A DNA stretch of 64,000 nucleotides from contig WFVH01000031.1 in NCBI GenBank assembly GCA_015491735.1, forward strand, positions 21,311-85,310, in the 5' to 3' direction. Positions 1 through 8,216 of the stretch are shown here, piece by piece (positions within the stretch are counted from its first letter, which is position 1; every line of letters begins with the position of its first letter). A program made the position numbers and the translations under genes. This DNA comes from Gammaproteobacteria bacterium (GTDB lineage: Bacteria > Pseudomonadota > Gammaproteobacteria > Thiohalospirales > Thiohalospiraceae). The notes beneath the pieces are model-generated. The model saw only the letters and a program-made list of their open reading frames with translations, was not told where the DNA came from and ran no database searches.

Positions 1-1121
1 AGCATCGTGTCAGGTTTGACAAGAAACTGGCCCGGGAAGAGAACTGGATTCGTCAGGGGATCAAGGCGCGGCGAACCCGTAACGAAGGCCGGGTTCGCGC
101 GCTGCAGCAACTGCGCCGTGAGCGTAGCCAACGCCGGGAGCGGCCGGGCCAGGCCAAACTGGCGCTGGATGATGGTGAATACGCTGGCCGACTGGTGTTC
201 GATGTCAACACTATCAGTAAGCGCCATGCCGGTAAATTTGTCGTACGGGATTTCTCTGCCCGCGTCATGCGGGGCGATCGAATCGCTGTCATTGGCCCCA
301 ATGGTGCCGGAAAAAGCACATTGCTCAAGCTGCTGTTGAATCAACTGGAGCCCGACACGGGCACCATCAGGTGTGGCACGAAACTGCAGACAGCCTATTT
401 TGATCAGCAACGAGTCCAACTCGAACTGGATAAACCGGTAGTCGACAATGTTGCAAATGGCAGTGAAACAGTGACGGTCAATGGTAAACAGCGTCACGTG
501 ATCAGCTATCTGCAGGATTTTCTGTTTCCACCCCGGAAAGCTCGCTCGCCGACCGGTTCGCTCTCTGGAGGAGAGCGTAACCGGCTGCTGCTGGCGCGGC
601 TTTTTACTCGTCCCGCCAATCTGCTCATTCTGGATGAGCCAACCAACGATCTCGATATTGAAACGCTGGAGTTGCTGGAAGAGCTGTTGATCGATTACCG
701 GGGAACCTTGTTGCTGGTCAGTCATGATCGCGCCTTTCTTGACAACATCGTAACCAGCACATGGGTCTTCGAGGGGGAGGGCCGGATCGGAGAGTATGTG
801 GGTGGATACGGTGACTGGCTCGAACAGCGGGACACGAAACATTCCGAAACAGGAAAAAAACCTGCCCGGTTACCGGCAAAGCCAAAAAAAAGAGAAACAA
901 CGGCCAGAAAACCAAGTTATAAACATCAGCGTGAGCTTGACTCCATTCCAGCCATAATTGAACGGCTCGAGCAGCAGAAGGCGGATCTGCAGCGCACTAT
1001 TTCCCGGAGAGATTTTTATCGGAATTCATCTGAAACGATCGCACGGAAACTGGCCGAACTGGAGCAGCTGGACTCCGAGATGGAGCAGTTGTATAACCGT
1101 TGGGAGCAGCTGGAGTTGTAG
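1..1121 (+). CDS. uup: Uup-type ABC-F ATPase, 5' end outside the window
   Basis: The reading frame is open from base 3, so only the C-terminal part (about 372 residues) is present. It starts in the typical Uup inter-domain linker (DKKLAREENWIRQGIKARRT), then has the second nucleotide-binding domain with Walker A GPNGAGKST, signature LSGGERNR and Walker B LLILDEPTNDLD, followed by a Lys/Arg-rich stretch and a coiled-coil tail as in Uup's DNA-binding C-terminal domain. ABC-F proteins are soluble twin-ATPase proteins acting on ribosomes or nucleic acids; Uup has been linked to transposon precise excision and 50S biogenesis. An internal ATG at 195 would leave only the second ATPase domain, and the frame is clearly continuous upstream of it. 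The family call is firm; the N-terminal domain is not visible. Confidence 0.95.
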   Translation, partial: HRVRFDKKLAREENWIRQGIKARRTRNEGRVRALQQLRRERSQRRERPGQAKLALDDGEYAGRLVFDVNTISKRHAGKFVVRDFSARVMRGDRIAVIGPNGAGKSTLLKLLLNQLEPDTGTIRCGTKLQTAYFDQQRVQLELDKPVVDNVANGSETVTVNGKQRHVISYLQDFLFPPRKARSPTGSLSGGERNRLLLARLFTRPANLLILDEPTNDLDIETLELLEELLIDYRGTLLLVSHDRAFLDNIVTSTWVFEGEGRIGEYVGGYGDWLEQRDTKHSETGKKPARLPAKPKKRETTARKPSYKHQRELDSIPAIIERLEQQKADLQRTISRRDFYRNSSETIARKLAELEQLDSEMEQLYNRWEQLEL

Positions 1122-1556
1122 CTATTGACCCGGACAATATCGAGCCAATTACTTTTGCGACGGCATAATGGTAATTATGGATGTTTTTATATGTTAATGT
1201 TCCTGTTTGAAACACCTGCCTGGTTTGCAGTACAATCCTCAAGCGCGAAGTTTGAACGGGCGGGTGTATGCTACTGCAGCCAAAAAAGAGAATAGCTGCG
1301 TGGTTGCCGAGTAGATTATAAAAAGCATTTTGGCGCGCCAGCTACAGCAGATGAAGCAACTGGCCGAACCCGGATAACAACGATATATTCAACAAGCACA
1401 TGGAGGTGCAATACCTGTATCTGGTAAAACAATATAGTGTTCATTGTTTTTTGTTCCGATGTGAGGGGCAAATTCGTTTTCGTGACCAGAAAAACATTTT
1501 TTTCATTAAATTCAAACGTACTAACACAGGCGATAATAGAGCGTTATTCTGAGCGC

Positions 1557-1639
1557 CCCACACCTCCCGGATCAAGGCACGGCTCGCAGGAAAAGCTGGC
1601 CCTTTTCGAGCGCCGCAACACCGGGCCGGGAGGTGTGGG
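1557..1639. repeat. Inverted repeat with 14-bp perfect arms
   Basis: CCCACACCTCCCGG at 1557-1570 is exactly complemented by CCGGGAGGTGTGGG at 1626-1639, leaving a 55-nt GC-rich loop. It adjoins the dispersed segment at 1682-1739, so it may be part of the same small repeat element. It has no T-tract and is not a typical terminator. Confidence 0.6.
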
Positions 1640-1681
1640 ACGCTCCCTTCGGGCGAGCCTCCGGGTGGCCATCCGCAAGGC

Positions 1682-1739
1682 GCGGTGGCCTGACAGGGAA
1701 GCACCGGGCTGACCACCCAAAGACTCGCTGAATGAGGCT
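1682..1739 (+). repeat. Dispersed repeat segment, second copy at 31861-31955 (-)
   Basis: Read on the plus strand, GGCTGACCACCCAAAGAC followed by TCGCTGAATGAGGCT matches the reverse complement of 31861-31893 with two differences, and the preceding CTGACAGGGAA is shared as well. The second copy has about 20 extra bases between the two shared blocks. Both copies sit next to hairpins in gene-free DNA. Confidence 0.55.
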
Positions 1740-1786
1740 CTATATCGTTTGTCTTGGTAACTATTGATATTTGCGGGATTTTATAT

Positions 1787-1815
1787 TTGAAAAACCCTTG
1801 ATCATGTGATATTAG
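1787..1815 (+). promoter_or_regulatory. Possible sigma-70 promoter for the J-like/PBP-like gene
   Basis: TTGAAA at 1787-1792, a 17-bp spacer and TATTAG at 1810-1815 give a fair sigma-70 match about 105 bp upstream of the start at 1920. Visual match only. Confidence 0.35.
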
Positions 1816-1919
1816 GGATTCTGGTTATCGTCCGGTATTTCATCAAAGCCAATCCGGGACGAGAGGCGTGACGCGGTTGAGTACGCCATGGCAAGTTCTG
1901 GCAGGGAAGAGTCGATTCG

Positions 1920-3626
1920 ATGAGCAATGACAAGTTTTCACCTCAATTGTTGAGAGCCATTCTCAAGGCCGAGGGTGTCGAGAGCGATGGCAAGGGTATG
2001 GATGATATGCCTGTATTGACACCGCCAGGCCAGCCATCCCTGCAGAAGCTGGCGCCGCAGGAGCGAAAAGATGCATTGAGACAACTGGCTTCTCTGATAT
2101 CACAGTTTCGTTCCCTATCCGTCGATTCCGATGAATTGATGTCGTTCCATCCCGAAGAGATGCCCAATCTGCTCCGGCTGTTGGCCGAGCTGGCAACGGA
2201 GGTCAAAGAGGATGAAAAGAACAGGGAGGAGAAAATAAAAGTGCTTCACGTGGCTGCGGCGATGCTGCGCCGAATGCTGCATGGATCCGATACCAGCCAC
2301 TATCGGGTCATGGGCCTGCCCACCGGCGCCACCCCGGCCCAGATATCAGAACACTATCAGTTGTTGTACAAACTGTTCTGGTTCGATGAAGCGGTCGATC
2401 CGCAGAGAAAGAGCCGTTTGCGCATCTCGGAAGCCTATACGGTGCTCAAGGAGCCGGAACTGCGCCGCCGGTATGATGAAGACCTGGCCAGGCTGGAGCA
2501 AACCCGCCTGGCGGGCAGCGAGCGCCGGAGAAAGCGCTGGCCGCTTGTTGCAGCTGTTCTGCTGGCGGTTTCGGGCGTTACTGGCCTGCTGCTGTTTTCC
2601 GGCGGTGGATCTGACGAGTCCGACAGGGAAGTCGCTCTCCAGCCGGGCACACCGGAAGAGGAGGTGGTCTCCTCCCTGCCGGAAAAGCAAGAGAAGATTG
2701 TCCATGAAACCGAGCCGTTATTACCTGATGCGTTTCCCGGCCATACTGCAGGGGAAGATGCCGTTTTGATGGGGGGCGGCACTGCTGCGGAGGATGGTGA
2801 TGCCGGTGACGACGTTGAGACGGATGCGCAGCAAACGGAATCCCTGACTGCGGAACAGGTACAGGCCCCGAAGGGTGTAACTGCATCATCCCGCGAAGTG
2901 GAGACTTCACAAACCGAAAAAATCAGTGAGCAGAAGGAGCCCGGATTGCAGATTGCAGGAGTTGAAGCGGATTCCCCTGAACTGAAAAGCGCCGGAACAC
3001 GGGTGGAAACAGAAGACAAACAGAGATACGAAATCGCACGGACCGAACCGATTCCTGCGGCGGCTCCGGCGCTAAACAATGAGCCAGCCCTGGAAGCTCC
3101 CTCTATTGAGTTGCCTTCGGCGGCGCCACCTGTCATCTCTCCGGCTACGCCCCAACCCCGTTTCTCTTCTCCCCGGGAAGAGAGCAAACCGGAAGCACCC
3201 TCCACAACCGCCATGCTGTCATCTCCACCTTCCGGAGTCGAAGCAACGGCTGCCCGTGAGCCGGATTTGGTTGTTATCGGTTCACCGGAATTGTCCGTTG
3301 ACGAGCTTACCAAGGAGCAGGTTCGCGCCATTTTTCTTGGCGAAAAGGCGTGGCTCCCAACCGGCGAGCGGGTTGCCTTTGCTGTTCCCCGGCGCAGTCG
3401 TATCGTTGACAAGCTGTTTTATCAGGGGATTGTCGGAAAGTCTCCGCGTCAGCTTGAAATCCATTGGGCAAAACTGCGCTTTCAGGGCAAACAGCAGCCA
3501 CCTGACTATCTGCCGGACGAGATGGCGGTCAAGGAGGCAGTCATCAGCTCGCCGGGGATGATCGGCATCGTGAAGAGTGATGTCGTCGATGACTCGGTAA
3601 AAGTGCTTTTGACCATCAGTGAATGA
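1920..3626 (+). CDS. Degenerate J-domain / membrane / phosphate-binding-like fusion protein
   Basis: A 568-residue protein with three parts. Residues about 122-190 look like a J-domain fold (SHYRVMGLP, then SEAYTVLKEPELRRRYDED), but the HPD tripeptide expected between helices II and III is replaced by WFDEAVDP, so Hsp70 stimulation is unlikely. A single membrane span follows at about 204-228 (after RRRKRW), then a 220-residue low-complexity Glu/Pro/Ala/Ser linker. The last 120 residues (DLVVIGSPELSVDELTKEQV, then FLGEKAWLPTGE and ending in SPGMIGIV) resemble the PstS-like PBP domain found in phosphate-binding-like proteins. The linker and C-terminal domain would lie in the periplasm. The downstream porin-like gene (35-bp gap) is probably co-transcribed. 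Ligand and role are unknown. Confidence 0.8.
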   Translation: MSNDKFSPQLLRAILKAEGVESDGKGMDDMPVLTPPGQPSLQKLAPQERKDALRQLASLISQFRSLSVDSDELMSFHPEEMPNLLRLLAELATEVKEDEKNREEKIKVLHVAAAMLRRMLHGSDTSHYRVMGLPTGATPAQISEHYQLLYKLFWFDEAVDPQRKSRLRISEAYTVLKEPELRRRYDEDLARLEQTRLAGSERRRKRWPLVAAVLLAVSGVTGLLLFSGGGSDESDREVALQPGTPEEEVVSSLPEKQEKIVHETEPLLPDAFPGHTAGEDAVLMGGGTAAEDGDAGDDVETDAQQTESLTAEQVQAPKGVTASSREVETSQTEKISEQKEPGLQIAGVEADSPELKSAGTRVETEDKQRYEIARTEPIPAAAPALNNEPALEAPSIELPSAAPPVISPATPQPRFSSPREESKPEAPSTTAMLSSPPSGVEATAAREPDLVVIGSPELSVDELTKEQVRAIFLGEKAWLPTGERVAFAVPRRSRIVDKLFYQGIVGKSPRQLEIHWAKLRFQGKQQPPDYLPDEMAVKEAVISSPGMIGIVKSDVVDDSVKVLLTISE

Positions 3627-3661
3627 GGCGGAATATTTTCGGGATTTATCAGGGGAATTAA

Positions 3662-4801
3662 ATGGAAATGCGCAGTAAAAGCTCTCTTCTTGCTGGGTTG
3701 TTGATGGTGACGTTGTTTTCAGCGCCCATAGCGGCGCTGGAGTTCGAGGGATTCGGCAGTGTCAGCTATCATAAACATGATGTAGTAGGTGAACATGCCA
3801 GCCGCAGTGGAGAGTATCCGGAGGGATTTACGCTGGGAGGTTTCAATCTTTATGCCTTTCAGGAGATAGGTGAGGGGACCATGGCCTTTGCCGAGTTCAT
3901 CATCGGTGACTATACCGAGGAGATTGAAATGGAACGGTTGTGGATCAAACGGGTTTTTTCTCCAGTATTCGAATTCAAGGCCGGTCTGGTAGAGTCGCCA
4001 CTTGGCTATTGGAACAGAACCTATCATCAGGGCGGACAGCTGCTTCAGGACAGTATAACGCGCCCGTTTTTTCTCAATTACGAAGATCAGGATGGCGCAA
4101 TTTTCCCTATGGTAACGGTTGGATTTGAAATGGGAGGGACTACCCCCCTGAGGCATGGAGAGCTGGACTATACGATGATTTTTGGAAATGGCATGTCGCT
4201 CAATACGGCGGGCGAAGCGCATGACATGGACTCACTGCATGGCACCGACTCATCAGAAATCAAGATAAACATGCTGGCTGATCCAGGCGATGACAAGCTC
4301 TTCATCTTCAGAACGGCATACCGGTTTCCCCGGTTTCCGCTGCAAATCGGGTTGTTTGGAATGAACAACCCGGTGGTAGAGTCAGGGGAGGGGAGCACAG
4401 CCAAAGTGGAGCATGGCGACAAACTGATAGCCCAGACGGTTGCGGGATTGGATCTCCACTTTTCTATGCATGGGTTCGAGACAATAGCGGAATACTATCA
4501 CATCGACAATGATGATGCGGTTGGGAAAGTGAACGCCGATCCTGCCAGCGGATATTATATTCATTTCGGATATCAGCTTACTGAGCGGTTGAAGCCGCTT
4601 TACCGCTACGTCAATCTCGATATCGACGAAACAGATCCCTATTTTGCCTATCTTGGCATACGGGAACAGGAGCATCATGTTGTCGGACTGAGGTATGATC
4701 TCGACGAGAGCAATGCATTGAAGCTGGAAGTTCATCAAATGAAATTCAGTAACAAAACAGAATATCATTCACGGTTACAGTGGGCGTTTCTTATGTTCTA
4801 G
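3662..4801 (+). CDS. Porin-like outer-membrane beta-barrel protein
   Basis: A 379-residue protein with an N-terminal signal peptide (positively charged MEMRSK, hydrophobic core, likely cleavage after the APIAA region), alternating hydrophobic/polar strands rich in Tyr, Phe and Gly, and a C-terminal aromatic residue (WAFLMF), the usual signature for BAM-dependent insertion. It resembles predicted phosphate-selective or general porins in overall design, but no specific channel family was recognised. It follows the PBP-like fusion gene by 35 bp on the same strand; a binding-domain protein paired with a porin would suit solute uptake or sensing at the envelope, which is inference. The start ATG follows a weak AGGGGAATTAA stretch. 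Confidence 0.75.
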   Translation: MEMRSKSSLLAGLLMVTLFSAPIAALEFEGFGSVSYHKHDVVGEHASRSGEYPEGFTLGGFNLYAFQEIGEGTMAFAEFIIGDYTEEIEMERLWIKRVFSPVFEFKAGLVESPLGYWNRTYHQGGQLLQDSITRPFFLNYEDQDGAIFPMVTVGFEMGGTTPLRHGELDYTMIFGNGMSLNTAGEAHDMDSLHGTDSSEIKINMLADPGDDKLFIFRTAYRFPRFPLQIGLFGMNNPVVESGEGSTAKVEHGDKLIAQTVAGLDLHFSMHGFETIAEYYHIDNDDAVGKVNADPASGYYIHFGYQLTERLKPLYRYVNLDIDETDPYFAYLGIREQEHHVVGLRYDLDESNALKLEVHQMKFSNKTEYHSRLQWAFLMF

Positions 4802-5824
4802 GAGTCTGCCGGATTTAGGTAATCGTAACGAGCAAAGGTGGTGAGATCTTCCTTCACCATGAAAGAAAGCAAGTGCTGACCACTAAAGAGAGTGAAGGGG
4901 GGCTGTTGGTTCCTGAAGGTGATCAGGCCGCACTGTTTATCTGCCATGCGAAGCGCCAGAGAAAAACAACGCAGGCATCCAGACAATTGTGTCGAGTCAT
5001 TTGAGAGAACGCTGTGTGGCCCACCACGAAGGTAACGAGGGTGTGGGGGAGCGGCGAGGGCGCAGGACGGCCGGGGTACAATGGCTGTCCCGTTGGTGAT
5101 CCGGGTGTTCCAAAATCCTTCGTAACTATTCAGCTCGCCCCTCAAATCCGCCATTTCTGCGTTGAAAAATGGTCATTTACACGCGTAAACTCCCATTTTT
5201 TGCCTTGAACTGACGAATTTCAGGGGCAATCTGAACAGTTACCGGCTTGTTTCATACGATGCTGAATAGTTGCAATCCTTCAAGAGATAGCGGCATTCTT
5301 GGGGAAAAGGTGAAATAACAACTTGAACCTGTCGCCCTGATCAGCTCCTCAACCAAACTTTTTTTATCATCTGTAGCGTTGTTTTGCCGGGTTAACAAAC
5401 AATCACTCCCGGTACCGCCATTTTATATCCTGTTTTTTCTGTTGGCTACCTGGTTCTGCTGTACAGAAACCGCGTTCTTTTCCAGCATAAAACCGGGGCA
5501 TTGGTGCTCACAAGGATCGTTCAATCCGGCAGTAACGGCTCTTTACGCAAACTGTATAGAAAACAAAAAGAAAGAGATAAATCATCCGGTAGTAAAATCA
5601 CGGACAACAGGTCAAAAAAAACGGCTTTGGGTTTTATGGAAACTCCTTATTTTGTCAATTATGTCAAGGAAATAGTCTAACATAATCAATAGCTAAATAA
5701 GTTGCGCTTTTCAGGAAATTGTCGTTAAATTTCCCGTGCCTGGCAGCGGTTTTTTTGCCGCCGCGCTTGCGCACCCAAAATGGATTGTGTCTGTGGGACA
5801 GACAACAAAACAAGGAGTAACACA
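4802..5824. other. 1-kb intergenic region, one repeat element, otherwise nothing clear
   Basis: Apart from the 152-bp element at 5122-5273 I find no gene that can be supported. The short open frames here lack ribosome-binding sites or overlap the repeat. A GCCGGGTTAACAAAC motif of the dispersed GTTGCCGGGTTAA type occurs near 5386-5400. Confidence 0.55.
5122..5273 (+). mobile_element. 152-bp MITE-like element, full copy 1
   Basis: Starts GTAACTATTCAGC and ends GCTGAATAGTTGC (one change from the 13-bp terminal inverted repeat). It is flanked by exact 8-bp direct repeats AATCCTTC (5114-5121 and 5274-5281). Internally CCCCTCAAATCCG and the later GAATTTCAGGGG form a second, inner pair of inverted repeats. 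Confidence 0.9.
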
Positions 5825-6856
5825 ATGCATATACTGATTACTGGAGGTGCCGGTTTCATCGGCTCCAATCTTGTCAAATATCATCTAAACCAGGGTCACA
5901 AGGTTCATGTTGTCGATGACCTGAGTACCGGCCGTAAAGAGAATATCCAGCCATTTCTGCCTAACCCCGATTTTCATTTCGATGAGGGAGATGTACTGAC
6001 CTGGAGCGGACTGGAGAGAGCGGTCAGTGGCGCAGATGTGATTTATCATCTGGCCGCCGTTGTTGGTGTGTTCAAGGTTCTGAAAGAGCCCATCGAGGTG
6101 CTGGCCATCAATATCGCAGGATGTGAGCGGTTGCTTCGGGCCGCGCGCAACAGCCACTGGAACCCGCGTATCATCGTTGCCTCGAGTTCGGAGGTTTACG
6201 GCAATCGCCCCGTTGTCGACGGTGAACACATGCCGTTGCACGAAGAGCTGGAGCTGCTGATCACACCGGGAATAAATACGCGATGGAACTACTCCATAAG
6301 CAAACTGGCGAACGAGGCGTTCGCTATTTCCTATGCCAAGGAGCATGACATGCATGTTACGGCGGTCCGGTTTTTCAATGTATGCGGACCCGGACAGAGA
6401 GGCCGCTACGGGATGGTGGTACCGCGGTTCGTCAATCAGGCCGTGAACAATGAGCCGCTGACGGTTTTCGGGAACGGCTCCCAGACCCGTTCGTTCATGG
6501 ATGTCAGGGATGCCGTGAAGGCCCTGTTTGCGTTGGCCAACACAGAGAAGAGCGCTGGTGAAATCGTCAATGTCGGCAGTGACAGCGAGATTTCCATCCT
6601 TGAGTTGGCGAAGCTGGTGAGAAAGCTGGCCAACAGTGATTCAGCCATCGAGCATCTCACCTATGAGGAGGTCTATGGCGAGGGCTTTGACGAGATCGGC
6701 TACCGCCGACCCGCGTTGCAGAAACTGCAGACCATGACGGGCTTCAAGTCGCAATATGCTCTGGTTGATACCATCAATCATCTTATTGATCTTTCGGCAC
6801 CTGCAATCACAAGCGATATCGATGGCGACGTTTCCCTGGTTTGTTCTCGGGCCTAG
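5825..6856 (+). CDS. NAD-dependent sugar-nucleotide epimerase/dehydratase (extended SDR)
   Basis: A 343-residue protein. The start at 5825 is chosen because AAGGAG lies 6 bp upstream and the Rossmann strand begins at once (MHILITGGAGFIGS); an upstream in-frame ATG at 5780 would add 15 residues without support. It has GGAGFIG (7-13), VASSSEVYG with the catalytic Ser/Thr region at about 118-126, and YSISK at about 155-159, the YxxxK catalytic pair. Extended SDRs of this type interconvert or dehydrate UDP/GDP-sugars in the cytoplasm. It opens the plus-strand polysaccharide cluster and overlaps the following glycosyltransferase, so it most likely makes that enzyme's sugar-nucleotide donor. The exact substrate cannot be read from the sequence. 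Confidence 0.9.
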   Translation: MHILITGGAGFIGSNLVKYHLNQGHKVHVVDDLSTGRKENIQPFLPNPDFHFDEGDVLTWSGLERAVSGADVIYHLAAVVGVFKVLKEPIEVLAINIAGCERLLRAARNSHWNPRIIVASSSEVYGNRPVVDGEHMPLHEELELLITPGINTRWNYSISKLANEAFAISYAKEHDMHVTAVRFFNVCGPGQRGRYGMVVPRFVNQAVNNEPLTVFGNGSQTRSFMDVRDAVKALFALANTEKSAGEIVNVGSDSEISILELAKLVRKLANSDSAIEHLTYEEVYGEGFDEIGYRRPALQKLQTMTGFKSQYALVDTINHLIDLSAPAITSDIDGDVSLVCSRA

Positions 6857-8216
6857 TACCTTACTGAGCCTGTGGGGTGTCGTACGCGGCAGGAGGAGAC
6901 CTCCTGCCGCCCCGCCCGCTGTCGATCTGCAGCAGTTTTCTGTCGATGTGGTCATCCCCGCCCTGAATGAAAGTGCGACTATCCCTTTGTGCCTTGCGTC
7001 GATTGCGCGGCAGACCTTGCAGCCAAGACAGATCATCCTGGTCGACGATGGTAGCAGCGATAACACGGTGGAGTATGCCCGGGCCTTTGGGGAGATAAGC
7101 GGTGTTCCACTTAAAATCATTCAGCGCGGATCACCTGTCGGCAAAACACCGACCCTGAAAAGGCAGGCCAGGGAGCTGGATTCGGATGTTGAGTTCGTTG
7201 TGGACTCGGATACGATTCTCGAATCGGACAACTACATCGAACGGGTGGTGGAAGAACTCTATCGAACGCCGGGGGTGGGGTGTGCATTTGGCTGCGTTCT
7301 TCCCCTGCGGGACAAGGATCGCCTGCAGATGCACCAGGACAAAAATATCAAACGGTTTTTCGAACGATATCCGGATGCGGTTTTACAGCTTGACGCCAGC
7401 TGGAAAAGCAGGATGCTGCGGGGCTTCACCAACCTGTACCGGGATGTTCTGTATATGTATGTGCAGCGGTTCGTCAATCGAGGGCAGATGATGTTGTTCG
7501 GTTCCACCATCAACCCGGTGGGATGTGCAGTGGCTTACCGGAGAACCTATCTGAAAAAGGTGTTTGACCATTATGAACCGGTGTTTGGTGACAATCTGAC
7601 CAACTCGGAGGATATATTTATCGGTTTTGCGCTATTGAGCTGCGGCTATCGAAATGTTCAGATTACCGATGTCTACATGCGTTCTCAGGAGCCGGAAGCA
7701 ACGCGCCTTCCCCGCCAGTTTTATCTCTGGTCATCCTCTTTTTTGCAGAGTTGTTACTATCTCGACGATCTTGTCAGGAGTCCTTTCAAGGTGTTCAGGC
7801 GTTACCGGCATCGCAAGCTTGTCGAAAAGAGGTTTGCGCAGGAGAACGGGGGAGACAGCAGGAAGAACGACGATCTTTATCGTCAGCCGTTTGGTGATCA
7901 TGTGTTGAGGCGACTGGGCCGCCCCATGGGTTGGGCTGTGTTCCTGTCGCTGGGAGAGAAAATATTCTATCCCACAGCCATTGTCATCATGATTGTTCTT
8001 GGTCTTTGGGAGGCGGTTGGTATCACCATTCTCGCGGAGGTAATCGTTACCACACTGGTTCTTACCTATGTTGCCACCGATCGCCACGCCACCTATTTTT
8101 TCAAGGGCCTGGCGGCTACTCCAATACGTTATATGAGTCTCTTCTATGATTGGGTAACCGTAGGGCGCTTTGCCAAGGATATATGGATCAGCAAAAACAC
8201 AAGATGGCGAAAGTAA
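6822..8216 (+). CDS. Membrane family-2 glycosyltransferase (PgaC-like polysaccharide synthase candidate)
   Basis: From the ATG at 6822 the protein has 464 residues and overlaps the epimerase gene by 35 bp; an in-frame ATG at 6756 would lengthen the overlap. It has a short N-terminal hydrophobic segment, then a GT-A domain: VDVVIPALNES, ILVDDGSSDNT (about 70-80), VVDSDT (about 126, the DxD) and NSEDIF (about 261, catalytic Asp region). Two or three membrane spans follow near residues 368-425. The QxxRW motif of cellulose/PNAG synthases is not intact (RQFYLWSSS at that place), so processivity is uncertain. Its neighbours, an SDR upstream and a TPR-deacetylase-barrel protein downstream, point to synthesis of an exported amino-sugar polymer. 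Confidence 0.85.
   Translation: MATFPWFVLGPSTLLSLWGVVRGRRRPPAAPPAVDLQQFSVDVVIPALNESATIPLCLASIARQTLQPRQIILVDDGSSDNTVEYARAFGEISGVPLKIIQRGSPVGKTPTLKRQARELDSDVEFVVDSDTILESDNYIERVVEELYRTPGVGCAFGCVLPLRDKDRLQMHQDKNIKRFFERYPDAVLQLDASWKSRMLRGFTNLYRDVLYMYVQRFVNRGQMMLFGSTINPVGCAVAYRRTYLKKVFDHYEPVFGDNLTNSEDIFIGFALLSCGYRNVQITDVYMRSQEPEATRLPRQFYLWSSSFLQSCYYLDDLVRSPFKVFRRYRHRKLVEKRFAQENGGDSRKNDDLYRQPFGDHVLRRLGRPMGWAVFLSLGEKIFYPTAIVIMIVLGLWEAVGITILAEVIVTTLVLTYVATDRHATYFFKGLAATPIRYMSLFYDWVTVGRFAKDIWISKNTRWRK

Larger units (their letters stand above)
1122..1919. other. 800-bp intergenic region with repeats, no convincing gene
   Basis: No ORF here has a plausible start, codon pattern or family resemblance. The stretch holds an inverted repeat (1557-1639), a 58-bp segment repeated in inverted form at 31861-31955, and a promoter-like sequence (1787-1815) in front of the next gene. 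Confidence 0.6.

Noticed and set aside
1437..1712. 91-residue plus- and minus-strand frames around 1.44-1.72 kb
   Set aside because: They run through the hairpin and dispersed repeat and have no start signal.
2435..3412. 325-residue minus-strand frame
   Set aside because: Shadow of the low-complexity linker of the gene at 1920; Ser/Thr-rich antisense reading, no start signal.
4802..5121. Remnant of a protein gene between the porin-like gene and MITE copy 1
   Set aside because: Short translated stretches are broken by stops and match nothing I recognise.
5379..5675. 98-residue plus-strand frame before the epimerase gene
   Set aside because: No ribosome-binding site, lies in an AT-rich promoter-like region, no recognisable domain; treated as chance.
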